17,912 nucleotides of DNA from JBBDWJ01 sp040902925 (GCA_040902925.1 JBBDWJ010000239.1:1-17912), one strand, 5' to 3'; counted from the first letter of the stretch, positions 1-6,422 are shown. The notes: generated by a model from the sequence alone, not told the origin. Program-made: numbers and translations.

Positions 1-1
1 G

Positions 2-65
2 AGGGTGGGGCCACCAGCTTTCCCGCACTGTACCCCGCGATCGCTTTGAAATGTTGCCCCACCCT
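2..65. repeat. 10-bp perfect inverted repeat with ~44-nt spacer
   Basis: AGGGTGGGGC at 2-11 is the exact reverse complement of GCCCCACCCT at 56-65. The arms are GC-rich and could form the base of an RNA stem, or mark the edge of a small intergenic repeat. The window starts one base before the left arm, so the full element may extend further left. Confidence 0.5.
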
Positions 66-119
66 TGCGGGTAGGGCTCGGATCGCCTGCGGCGATGGGA
101 TTGGCCCCGGCGCCACGTT

Positions 120-160
120 CTCAACCGAAACCAACCGCAACCGACTCAACCGAAACCAAC
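120..160. repeat. 16-bp direct repeat, 25-bp period, two copies
   Basis: CTCAACCGAAACCAAC occurs exactly at 120-135 and again at 145-160, giving a 25-bp period. The bases after each copy (CGCAACCGA and GCAAGATCA) are only partly alike. No open frame explains it. It may be a binding-site pair or a replication-slippage remnant. Confidence 0.6.
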
Positions 161-232
161 GCAAGATCAGGGCACTCCCAAAACCAGTAGTCAGCCACAC
201 ACCAATTGGCCGACTACACAAAACTAAGGCAG

Positions 233-279
233 ACAGCCGATCGAAGTTTAGGTAGTATAATGGGGTACCATTCGGCTGT
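233..279 (+). promoter_or_regulatory. Candidate promoter: TATAAT box inside an 8-bp inverted repeat
   Basis: A perfect sigma-70-type -10 hexamer TATAAT lies at 256-261. The -35 region at 233-238 (ACAGCC) does not match TTGACA, so activator help or a different sigma factor would be needed. ACAGCCGA at 233-240 and TCGGCTGT at 272-279 form a perfect 8-bp inverted repeat. One arm falls on the -35 position and the other just past the expected start site near 268. That placement would suit an operator, but the function is inferred. It points towards the plus-strand gene starting near 392. Confidence 0.4.
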
Positions 280-293
280 TCCCCCTATGCCGC

Positions 294-315
294 ACGCTCC
301 TCGTCCCCGGAGCGT
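294..315 (+). terminator. Leader hairpin, terminator-like
   Basis: ACGCTCC at 294-300 pairs with GGAGCGT at 309-315 around an 8-nt loop, followed by a T-rich run (TTTCCATTTTCG). A transcript starting near 268 would meet this hairpin early, so it could be an attenuator or simply a leader stem. Alternatively it terminates a transcript arriving from the left of the window. Confidence 0.4.
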
Positions 316-391
316 TTTCCATTTTCGTTGAGAGATCGGTTGCCCGGCAACAAACCGTCCCCCCAGGCCGGAACGCCCGCAAGACGTGCGC

Positions 392-3100
392 ATGACGAAG
401 CTGGATCAGGAAAACCATCCCACCAAGGCCGCGGAATCCGGGTCAGATTCAGTCTTTTCCGCTGTCGGGGAAGCCGTCAAGGCCCGCCCGGCCGAGTTCG
501 CGCGGGCGCTCGGCGAGCGGCTTTTCCTGATCGGCGCCAATATCCAACTGTTTAGCGACCCCCACGCGCGCGCCGACCTGCTGGCGCTGGACCCCGCGGG
601 CGCGGCGGTTGTCGTTGTGGTGGAGCGCGAGGGCGAGCACGCCCTGCTCGAGCGCGGCTTGATGGCGGCCGGGCTGGTGGCGGGTTGGAAGCCGGAGTTC
701 TTCTTTCGCTACCCCACGGCGGGGCCCGCGGCCAAGCTGCGCGCCTTTCTGCAAGTGCCGGACGCGGAAGTCAACGGCAAACAGCGCGTGGTGCTGGTCG
801 CCCACTCGCACGACTTCGCGGTTTTCAGCGCCTCGCAGTGGCTGGCGCAGCAGCATGGCATCGAGATCTGGTGCGTGCAGGGCCGCATCGAGCCGGACTC
901 GCGCCGTCTGGAATTGGTCCGCCTGGAGTCGGAATCGTTCCGGCCCGCGGACTCCATCGACACGGTTCGGGTTGTCTTTCCAGAGCCCTCGAACCGCCTG
1001 CACGCGAGCGGCGTACATCGCGACCTGGGGCTGCCGCTGGAGCCGGCGCTGGCTCCGCTGACCGCCTCGGTTACCGGCACGTGCCGGCTGCGAACCATCT
1101 GGAGGCCGGCGCCCAACCCAAAGGAGCCGCCGGTCATAAAGCCCGCCGAGTCGATCGAGCAGCGCGCGCTACAGATCCTTGCGGACCAGGCCGCGGCCGA
1201 GCAGGCGGCGGTCGAGCACGCGGCGGTCCAGCAGGCGGCGCCTGAGCAGCCGGCGCCCGAGATCCCCACGCCGGGTGACCTGCCGGAAATCGGCGGCGAG
1301 GCGTCGCGCCAACAGCGCCCTGGCTTGAACGGCGAGCAGCCGGCCGCGCTACAGGAATCAGCGGCGCGAAAAAAACCGGCGGCCTTCGAGCCTGCCGCCG
1401 ACGCGCCGACAGTCGAGCCGGCGGTCCCCGTCCGAGGACGGCGGCCTTTCCGGATCGTCGGGCTCATGGCGGTGGTGATCGTGCTATCGGCGACGGGCCT
1501 GCTGTTTCTCAGGCATCCCCGGCCGGAGGCTCCGGCTCAGCCCGAAACGGCCACTGAGCCCGATCCGCAGCCGCCCGCGGCCGCGATTTTCACGGGCACG
1601 ATCGTCGATGGAGTTACCGGACGGCCTATCCCCGGGGCGCGGTTTTACTACGCCGGGCGGCCGATGCGGGCGGGTGAGACAGGCGAGTTTGAGGTGGAAG
1701 CCGTAGAGCAAGACCGCCGGCTGCTGGTGAGGGCTCCGGGGTACCGGCAGGCCGCCTGGTCGCTCGACGCCGCCAAAACCGTGCGGCTCGATCCGCTGGA
1801 GGTGCGCGGATACTTCGTCTCCCATTCGCAGGTCGCCGACGCCTCGCGGCGCGGCAGCATCCTGAGCCTGATCCGCGGGACATCCGCCAACACGGTAGTC
1901 CTGGGCGTGAAAGACGTCAACGGACGCTTGAATGTCGAAGTGGACCACCCGCTGGCCCGAGAAATTCAGGCCGCTTCGCAGGCCGCGAAAGTAGACCTCG
2001 CGCGGCAAGTCGCCGCCTGGAAGGCGGAAGGAATTTATACCGTCGCATTGCTGGCGCTGTTCAAAGACAATCTGCTGGCGCGCAAGAAGCCCGATCTCGC
2101 GCTGCACAGTCTTCAGAGCCGGCGGCCCGTCATTGACACCGACGGCGTCGCCTGGGCGGACCCGTCGAAAGCGGCGGTGCGCGAGTACAATGTCGCGGTC
2201 GCCAAAGCGGCCGCCGAGGCGGGCTTCGACGAGATCCATTTCGATTTCATCCGCTACCCTTCCGAAGGCCTCAGCCGCGAGGGCGGCGGACGCGTCGAAT
2301 ATGAGCGGCGTCTGCAAACGCTGGTGGAATTCCTGCGCGCCGCCGACGAGACGCTTGCTCCTTACAACGTCTACTTGAGCGCGAGCGTTTTTGGCTCGGT
2401 CTGCGTGATGCCGCGCGCCAGTGTCATCGGCCAAAAAATCGAAGAGTTCGCCGAGCACGTCGACTATATCTCGCCGATGCTCTACCCGTCGTATTTCGAG
2501 CCCGGCAAGCGTTTTCCGATTCCCTTGCGGAGTTCTTACCAGCTCGTCCATGAAAACCTGCTGCGCGCGGCGCACCGCCTCAACGGCCAAAGCAACAGGC
2601 TGCGCCCGTGGCTGCAAAACTTTCCCGATCGCGAATCGCCCCACGTGCCGCTAACAGCGGGCAGCATTTTCGGCCAGGTGAAAGCAGCCGTGGACGCCCG
2701 GGCGAGCGGCTGGATGCTTTGGGACGCCCGCAGCGTTTACCGCAATACAGCAGAAGCGATGACGATGCTCAACAGCGAGCGCGGCCGATCCGAGCGCCCG
2801 GGCGCCGATGCAAGCGGCGGGGCCATGATTCCGGGTGCGATATCAGACGGGATCCCAGGCGGCGGACCACCAACAGCCTCGGCGGGCGAGCGATTTCGTA
2901 TGGTGGCCGTGCTCGTCCTCGCCGGCTGTTGCCTTGCGGTGCTCTACGGAGCCGTGCGTGCAGCCTGGCTGTTTCGTGAGTGGAACCGCGGCGGGCCGCC
3001 GGCGCGGCTCCCTCAACAAGACGCCGCGGCGCCAGCCGGCAGCGCATGGCTGCCGCGGCCGGAGTTCCTGCGCGGCCTTTCCCAGGCCGGCCCACGATGA
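392..3100 (+). CDS. Two-anchor membrane protein with DUF4015 glycoside-hydrolase-like domain and possible NucS-like N-terminal domain
   Basis: About 902 residues from the ATG at 392; a GTG at 386 is an alternative start, and neither has a strong ribosome site. Visible parts, in order: residues ~40-190 resemble a NucS/DUF91-type PD-(D/E)XK fold (LFLIGANIQLF, then a strand run ending VVVVVERE); an Ala/Gln/Glu/Pro linker; a membrane helix at ~355-374 after the basic VRGRRPFR; a carboxypeptidase-regulatory-like beta domain at ~402-472 (GTIVDGVTGRPIPGARF); and a DUF4015 putative glycoside hydrolase barrel at ~473-792 with EIHFDFIRYPSEG, VDYISPMLYPSYF and GWMLWDARSVY. A second helix at ~837-860 is followed by a basic tail. 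Charge distribution suggests both termini are cytoplasmic and the hydrolase domain faces the periplasm. The DUF4015 call is firm. The nuclease-like call is tentative, and substrate and pathway are unknown. Confidence 0.85.
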   Translation: MTKLDQENHPTKAAESGSDSVFSAVGEAVKARPAEFARALGERLFLIGANIQLFSDPHARADLLALDPAGAAVVVVVEREGEHALLERGLMAAGLVAGWKPEFFFRYPTAGPAAKLRAFLQVPDAEVNGKQRVVLVAHSHDFAVFSASQWLAQQHGIEIWCVQGRIEPDSRRLELVRLESESFRPADSIDTVRVVFPEPSNRLHASGVHRDLGLPLEPALAPLTASVTGTCRLRTIWRPAPNPKEPPVIKPAESIEQRALQILADQAAAEQAAVEHAAVQQAAPEQPAPEIPTPGDLPEIGGEASRQQRPGLNGEQPAALQESAARKKPAAFEPAADAPTVEPAVPVRGRRPFRIVGLMAVVIVLSATGLLFLRHPRPEAPAQPETATEPDPQPPAAAIFTGTIVDGVTGRPIPGARFYYAGRPMRAGETGEFEVEAVEQDRRLLVRAPGYRQAAWSLDAAKTVRLDPLEVRGYFVSHSQVADASRRGSILSLIRGTSANTVVLGVKDVNGRLNVEVDHPLAREIQAASQAAKVDLARQVAAWKAEGIYTVALLALFKDNLLARKKPDLALHSLQSRRPVIDTDGVAWADPSKAAVREYNVAVAKAAAEAGFDEIHFDFIRYPSEGLSREGGGRVEYERRLQTLVEFLRAADETLAPYNVYLSASVFGSVCVMPRASVIGQKIEEFAEHVDYISPMLYPSYFEPGKRFPIPLRSSYQLVHENLLRAAHRLNGQSNRLRPWLQNFPDRESPHVPLTAGSIFGQVKAAVDARASGWMLWDARSVYRNTAEAMTMLNSERGRSERPGADASGGAMIPGAISDGIPGGGPPTASAGERFRMVAVLVLAGCCLAVLYGAVRAAWLFREWNRGGPPARLPQQDAAAPAGSAWLPRPEFLRGLSQAGPR

Positions 3101-3183
3101 AAACGCCGGGTTTTCTTGCCACAGCGTTACCGCCCAGGTGTTGGTCTCATAGGCAACGTTAGGACACCCCTGAGCCGCCACCA

Positions 3184-3236
3184 TTCACCTTTTTCCTTAA
3201 AAGACGATATAGAATAGAAGATTGGCAGGGAGGTCT
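3184..3236 (+). promoter_or_regulatory. Weak promoter candidate and strong ribosome binding site for the SPOR gene
   Basis: TTCACC at 3184-3189 and TATAGA at 3208-3213, 18 bp apart, each match 4 of 6 sigma-70 consensus bases, so the promoter is only a possibility. The ribosome site is much clearer: GGGAGG at 3228-3233 sits just before the ATG at 3237 and decides that start over an upstream in-frame TTG at 3222. Confidence 0.35.
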
Positions 3237-4154
3237 ATGTCCGTACACGAAGAAGAGGATTTTGAGCTTGTACTTGGCAACCGTCAAATCTTCTTTCTCG
3301 CCGTCGTATTGTTCGGCGTGTTTTTCTCGATTGGCTATACCGTAGGCTATAGCCGCGGCAGCGAAAGCGCGGACGAGGTCGCCGCCGCTACGCTTCAGCC
3401 CGCGCCGGCAACATCGACGTCTGCGCTGCTGCCGGCCCCCGAGTCAGTGGTTCCACGCGAGCCGGTGGTTCCGCGCGAGCCGGCTCTTGACGCCGCCACG
3501 CCGGAGACTAGCGCGCCCGCCTCGAACGGCGGCGGCATCGAAACAGAAGATCTTTCGGTGAGCGCGGCGGCGCGAGAGAAATCGATGGCGCGCGCCGAAT
3601 CCGGGCCCGCCCGTTCCGCTTCCAGCGAGCCCGCGTTGTCCGCGACGGCGTCCACGTCCACGACGGCGGCCGCCCCCGCGAGCGCCCAAGCAGCCGACCG
3701 CGTTGCAGCCGCGCTGCCCGCCGGCGCGCGGGGATCGAGGACCGAGCCGCGCGCCGAAACCGCGGCCGCGTCCACAACGCCGTCAGCCAGTACGCGGTCT
3801 ACGGGCGTGACGTCTACGGACGTGACGTCTACGAGTACGCCGTCAACGAGTACGCGGCCTACGGGCGTGCCGTCAACAGGCGCGCAAGCCCAAGGGGTTC
3901 TCAATCCGACGGTCGCCGTTCCCGCCGTCGAACCCGGCGCCCTCTACCTGCAGGTGCTCGCATCCCGCGACGCCGACCCGGCGCGCGAGGCCCTGGTTGA
4001 GATGAGAGCCAAAGGCCACTCGGTCACGCTCGATAGTTCCGAGGCCGGATGGCACCGCATTCTGATTGGTCCCTTCCATAAGCAGGAAGAAGCCGCTCAA
4101 TATCAATTGCGTTTAAAGACGGAAGGCATCGACTCTTTCGTTCGTACCCTCTGA
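3237..4154 (+). CDS. Single-pass membrane protein with C-terminal SPOR domain
   Basis: About 305 residues. Residues 1-15 are an acidic cytoplasmic stub (HEEEDFEL), followed by one membrane helix at ~18-36 (FFLAVVLFGVFFSIGYTVGY). A long Ala/Ser/Thr/Pro-rich, probably disordered linker runs to ~230, and a SPOR domain occupies ~232-305 (ALYLQVLASRDAD...WHRILIGPF...EGIDSFVRTL). SPOR domains bind denuded septal peptidoglycan, and FtsN-like proteins share this exact layout, so a role in division or envelope remodelling is the likely inference. It lies 136 bp after the DUF4015 gene on the same strand. The linker contains DNA-level tandem repeats and its length may vary between strains. It is not assigned to ftsN because an essential FtsN motif could not be verified. 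Confidence 0.9.
   Translation: MSVHEEEDFELVLGNRQIFFLAVVLFGVFFSIGYTVGYSRGSESADEVAAATLQPAPATSTSALLPAPESVVPREPVVPREPALDAATPETSAPASNGGGIETEDLSVSAAAREKSMARAESGPARSASSEPALSATASTSTTAAAPASAQAADRVAAALPAGARGSRTEPRAETAAASTTPSASTRSTGVTSTDVTSTSTPSTSTRPTGVPSTGAQAQGVLNPTVAVPAVEPGALYLQVLASRDADPAREALVEMRAKGHSVTLDSSEAGWHRILIGPFHKQEEAAQYQLRLKTEGIDSFVRTL
3447..3482 (+). repeat. 18-bp tandem duplication inside the SPOR protein linker
   Basis: Two adjacent 18-bp units at 3447-3464 and 3465-3482 differ at one position. They encode a repeated VVPREP motif. This looks like a recent in-frame slippage duplication in the disordered linker. Confidence 0.7.
3798..3887 (+). repeat. 15-bp tandem repeat array (~6 units) in the SPOR protein linker
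   Basis: Units of 15 bp start at 3798, 3813, 3828, 3843, 3858 and 3873, of the type TCTACGGGCGTGACG with internal variation. They encode Thr/Ser-rich pentapeptides such as STGVT, STDVT and STSTP. The period is a multiple of three, so copy-number change would keep the frame. This is a candidate variable-number repeat. Confidence 0.7.
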
Positions 4155-4158
4155 GCCG

Positions 4159-4188
4159 CTGCCGCGCAGGTGCGGCAGGACCCCTTTT
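4159..4188 (+). terminator. Candidate intrinsic terminator after the SPOR gene
   Basis: CTGCCGC at 4159-4165 pairs with GCGGCAG at 4172-4178 around a 6-nt loop, only four bases after the stop codon. A TTTT run follows at 4185-4188, six bases past the stem, and more T-rich sequence follows. The offset T-run makes it less than ideal, but position and strand suit termination of the SPOR gene transcript. Confidence 0.5.
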
Positions 4189-4245
4189 GCCTTTTGCACT
4201 TTGCCTTTTGCCTTGCTTTATCTTTGCCCCGCCGCGAGTGAAATG

Positions 4246-4274
4246 GCCAAACTCCAGCTGGAGTTTGGCTTTTT
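4246..4274 (+). terminator. Strong intrinsic terminator: 24-bp perfect palindrome plus T5
   Basis: Arms GCCAAACTCCAG (4246-4257) and CTGGAGTTTGGC (4258-4269) are exact reverse complements, followed immediately by TTTTT at 4270-4274. This is a textbook rho-independent terminator shape for plus-strand transcription. It probably backs up the weaker hairpin beside the SPOR stop codon. Confidence 0.75.
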
Positions 4275-4345
4275 GGGAACCCATACAACGGGCAAACTCC
4301 AAGTGGCGGCAGGGTTGGGTCTGGCAGGCCCGTTCACGGGCCTTG

Positions 4346-4364
4346 CCCGGCGAAGCCGGGTTTT
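4346..4364 (+). terminator. Short GC hairpin with TTTT, terminator-like
   Basis: CCCGGC and GCCGGG flank a GAA loop (4346-4360), and TTTT follows at 4361-4364. It could terminate plus-strand transcription. It also overlaps the left arm of the long inverted repeat at 4353-4546, so its main role may be structural. Confidence 0.4.
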
Positions 4365-4546
4365 AGCCCGGTCGTTTACGGCCGGTTGAGCGGCCCGCTA
4401 ATCGTGCCTAGGCCGCTTTCAGCGGTCTTTCGACAGGAAACGCGAGACGAGCTGAAGCTAAGAAACGGGAAGCCCGCTTGAAGCGGGCTGGGGAGCAGGA
4501 ACAGGCCCCCCCTACCGGCCGTAAACGACCGGTCTAAGCCCGGCTT
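4353..4546. repeat. Imperfect ~32-bp inverted repeat enclosing ~130 bp of hairpins
   Basis: The left arm at 4353-4385 matches the reverse complement of 4515-4546 almost completely. It includes an exact 18-bp block, CCGGTCGTTTACGGCCGG at 4368-4385 against its complement at 4515-4532. The enclosed 4386-4514 contains further hairpins. No transposase or open frame lies inside. The layout suits a small non-autonomous element or a structured intergenic repeat; no target-site duplication was identified. Confidence 0.6.
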
Positions 4547-4719
4547 TGGCCGGGAGGAAGCCGCCTGAAGGCGACTCCGCTAGCTTAACTCTCCCGCATC
4601 CGCCTGTAGCGGCGGATCGAAAGACAAACTCCAGGGACCGGCGCTACCACCTGTCCAGGCCTGTGGATGCAGCCGGTGTTCGTTGATCAGATGAAGAGAG
4701 AGGTCTTGCGAGGGGAACC

Positions 4720-5586
4720 TTAGCGCCCGGCGGAGGCGCGCATGCTGGCGCCGGCGCGGATCTCTTTGCCGGCGGCGGCCTTGTCGCCCATGGAATAGAC
4801 CAGCAGCGATGTGAGATCCGTTCCGGTCTTGGGAACACGGTGCGCCGGACGCACCCAGAACGCGATCCGCATCAAGGCGTAGCCGGCAACTGGCGGCCCA
4901 AAGGCGAGAATCAGCCGCTCGGATTCGGCCGCCAACTGCGACCAGCTACGGCCGTGCGTCAACAGCAGCGCCGAATGCAGACACCATAGCGCCGCCAGCA
5001 CCAGATAGCCGCGCACGTATTCTTGCCCTTCTTCCGCCGCGGAAGGCGCTTGCAGATGGACTCCCACTATGCCGTCGGCCGAAACTCCCGGCACGACCTG
5101 AATCTCCTGCGGTAGATCCCGCACACAGCCGATCGCATCGTCGAGCCGCGACACGACTCGCGCTACCGAAGCAGGACCGTTGGTGGGTTGATCCAGCCGC
5201 ACCACGAATTCATTCATCCAGGGAGTCGCCGGCAGGTTGACGCGCGTCGGCGGAAACGTCTTGAGCTGCCAGCACAGCCTCTCGTCGAACAGCTTATATT
5301 CCGGATCGGCGTTGCGCATCTGCTGCTTGACGTAAGCCTCCAGCAACTGCCCTGGCGTGGTGTCGAAGTGCAGCACTTCGTCCTTCGACCGCGTTGCGAT
5401 GATGGCTTTGAGGTGGCAGAGGTAGCGGAAGAACGGCTCGGCGGTAATGCAGCGGGATTGTACTTCGTCGAACACCCGCAAATACGCTCTGACGACCCGC
5501 GCGTTGCGACGGCTCATCCACAGGCGGAAACCCACCACGACACACGCCGCGGCGATCACCGCATAGACAACTTGCAGAGGCGTCAC
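4720..5586 (-). CDS. Hypothetical membrane protein, three predicted helices
   Basis: I do not recognise this 288-residue protein. It starts with GTG at 5586, with a GGAG ribosome site eight bases upstream. An N-terminal membrane helix spans ~4-22 (VVYAVIAAACVVVGFRLWM), followed by the basic SRRNARVVR. A soluble domain of ~165 residues follows, without a motif I can name. Two more helices lie at ~190-210 (YLVLAALWCLHSALLLTH) and ~224-245 (LILAFGPPVAGYALMRIAFW), then a short Ala/Lys-rich tail. It is convergent with the SPOR gene and isolated from other minus-strand genes by 876 bp, so it is probably a single-gene unit. Long uninterrupted frame, ribosome site and coherent hydrophobic segments support it being real. 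Confidence 0.75.
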   Translation of the reverse strand: MTPLQVVYAVIAAACVVVGFRLWMSRRNARVVRAYLRVFDEVQSRCITAEPFFRYLCHLKAIIATRSKDEVLHFDTTPGQLLEAYVKQQMRNADPEYKLFDERLCWQLKTFPPTRVNLPATPWMNEFVVRLDQPTNGPASVARVVSRLDDAIGCVRDLPQEIQVVPGVSADGIVGVHLQAPSAAEEGQEYVRGYLVLAALWCLHSALLLTHGRSWSQLAAESERLILAFGPPVAGYALMRIAFWVRPAHRVPKTGTDLTSLLVYSMGDKAAAGKEIRAGASMRASAGR

Positions 5587-5652
5587 GTCACCAACTCCGT
5601 CGCTGGGGCGTGGGGGACTGCTCCGGCGGCCTTCTCTCTCAACGAGCTACAA

Positions 5653-5686
5653 CGTCCTACCCGGGCCGAAGATTAGCGTCCTACCC
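5653..5686. repeat. 10-bp direct repeat, 24-bp period, upstream of the minus-strand membrane-protein gene
   Basis: CGTCCTACCC occurs at 5653-5662 and 5677-5686. A related TCCTACCG lies near 5757-5764. Read on the minus strand the unit is GGGTAGGACG, located 67-100 bp ahead of the GTG start at 5586. It could be a pair of regulator sites, or part of a dispersed repeat. Confidence 0.5.
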
Positions 5687-5820
5687 CGTTCGCAAGAATG
5701 GGAGTTGTCGACCGACGCGCAATCGGAAGGCGGACCCTGCTACAGGCTCTATTCTATCCTACCGTAGTGTAAACGTTTAGTACTTTGTTTTTCCAGTCCC
5801 ACGGAGAGGGTTCAGCATTT

Positions 5821-5858
5821 CGTTACATCGCCATGTAACGTGAGCAATGCTACTCACG
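5821..5858. repeat. Two overlapping hairpins
   Basis: CGTTACAT (5821-5828) and ATGTAACG (5833-5840) form a perfect 8-bp stem with a CGCC loop. CGTGAG (5839-5844) and CTCACG (5853-5858) form a second 6-bp stem that shares bases 5839-5840 with the first. Full formation of one therefore limits the other. No T-run follows, so neither looks like a terminator. Confidence 0.5.
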
Positions 5859-6023
5859 GAGGGACTATACGGGCAGACGGCGTGGGGATTGCTCCAGTAC
5901 GAAGCGGAGACAGCCAAGAACAGTCTTTCGAGGGATTTTGGGGTTACCAAACCTGCAAGCGAGTGGGGAAGCCTTACGCGTACGCCTTCGACGCCCGAAA
6001 ATGTATCCTATGACACCAGTTAA
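5847..6023 (+). CDS. Doubtful small ORF, 58 codons
   Basis: An ATG at 5847 opens a 58-codon frame ending at the TAA at 6021-6023, with an in-frame TGA just upstream at 5841. The product begins MLLTEGLYGQTAWGLLQYEA and has a protein-like mix of residues, with no low-complexity runs. There is no clear Shine-Dalgarno site, the start lies inside the loop of a hairpin, and I recognise no family. It may be a chance frame or a fragment of a decayed gene. Confidence 0.2.
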   Translation: MLLTEGLYGQTAWGLLQYEAETAKNSLSRDFGVTKPASEWGSLTRTPSTPENVSYDTS

Positions 6024-6146
6024 TCCTTAAGTGGGTGACCCTGTTTTGAGCTCGCGGGCCGCAGGCGGCATGGCGCGCCCTTTGGCGTTTGATCCATGGA
6101 GCGCTAGCCGGGGCAGAAGCGTAAATCCGGCGACGGATGCCACCCC

Positions 6147-6199
6147 ATCAGGGGCTTACACGAAATCAGGGGATTACACTAAATCAAGGCTTGCACGAA
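6147..6199. repeat. 18-bp tandem repeat, two good copies and one degenerate
   Basis: ATCAGGGGCTTACACGAA at 6147-6164 is followed directly by ATCAGGGGATTACACTAA at 6165-6182 (two mismatches) and a diverged 17-bp third copy at 6183-6199. It sits in non-coding sequence and could be an array of binding sites or a slippage product. Confidence 0.65.
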
Positions 6200-6234
6200 A
6201 AAAGAAGGGCCGACGGATTCGCTTCCGGCCTTTT
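6198..6234. terminator. Candidate bidirectional terminator
   Basis: GGCCG (6208-6212) pairs with CGGCC (6226-6230) around a 13-nt loop. The plus strand has TTTT after the stem (6231-6234). On the minus strand the stem is followed by CTTC and then TTTTTT, the complement of 6198-6203. The stem is short, so confidence is modest. It lies ~230 bp downstream of the beta-barrel gene stop. Confidence 0.4.
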
Positions 6235-6422
6235 CGCCTGTGGTTTCCGTGGGGGGGTACGGAGCACCGCAAGCGCGAGGCGGTAAATCGCTGGAAACGT
6301 TTCCGGCCGGCCCTTTCTTATGGTCGGCTCTTCGACACATGCCGGGCCGGCAAACCGGGAAACGATGAGTCCCGGCGCGACCCGCAGGCCGCGGCCCTCA
6401 GGGGACCCGCGGCTCAAGGCGT

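Larger units (their letters stand above)
1..391. other. Intergenic lead-in region, no supported gene
   Basis: I see no convincing gene in this stretch. Short open frames overlap it, but they have no recognisable protein features. It holds a 10-bp inverted repeat, a 16-bp direct repeat, a consensus -10 box inside an inverted repeat and a hairpin followed by T residues, each listed separately. The content suits a promoter and leader region for the plus-strand gene that starts near 392. Confidence 0.6.
4155..4719. other. Palindrome-dense intergenic region between convergent genes
   Basis: No gene is supported in this 565-bp gap between the plus-strand SPOR gene and the minus-strand membrane-protein gene. 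It contains at least eight stem-loops. Beyond the separately listed ones these include GGCCCGT/ACGGGCC (4327-4342), CCGCT/AGCGG (4413-4425), AGCCCGCTT/AAGCGGGCT (4471-4489), CGCC/GGCG (near 4563-4572) and ATCCGCC/GGCGGAT (4598-4617). The tract AAACTCCA recurs at 4249-4256, 4294-4301 and 4625-4632. Several loops are the short GAA/TTC type, suggesting one repeat family copied several times. Confidence 0.7.

Noticed and set aside
3097..3162. 21-codon plus-strand ORF overlapping the stop of the DUF4015 gene (ATGA overlap)
   Set aside because: The overlap is suggestive of coupling, but the product (MKTPGFLATALPPRCWSHRQR-like) has no clear ribosome site or feature; too little to support a gene.
4353..4546. 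Insertion sequence
   Set aside because: The inverted repeats enclose only ~130 bp with no transposase frame, and no target-site duplication was found, so it is reported only as a repeat.
4246..4620. CRISPR array
   Set aside because: The repeats are palindromic hairpins of differing sequence and irregular spacing, not a constant repeat with unique spacers.
6184..6417. 77-codon minus-strand frame in the 5587-6462 gap
   Set aside because: Basic, Pro/Arg-rich product with no ribosome site or motif, spanning a terminator candidate and palindromes.
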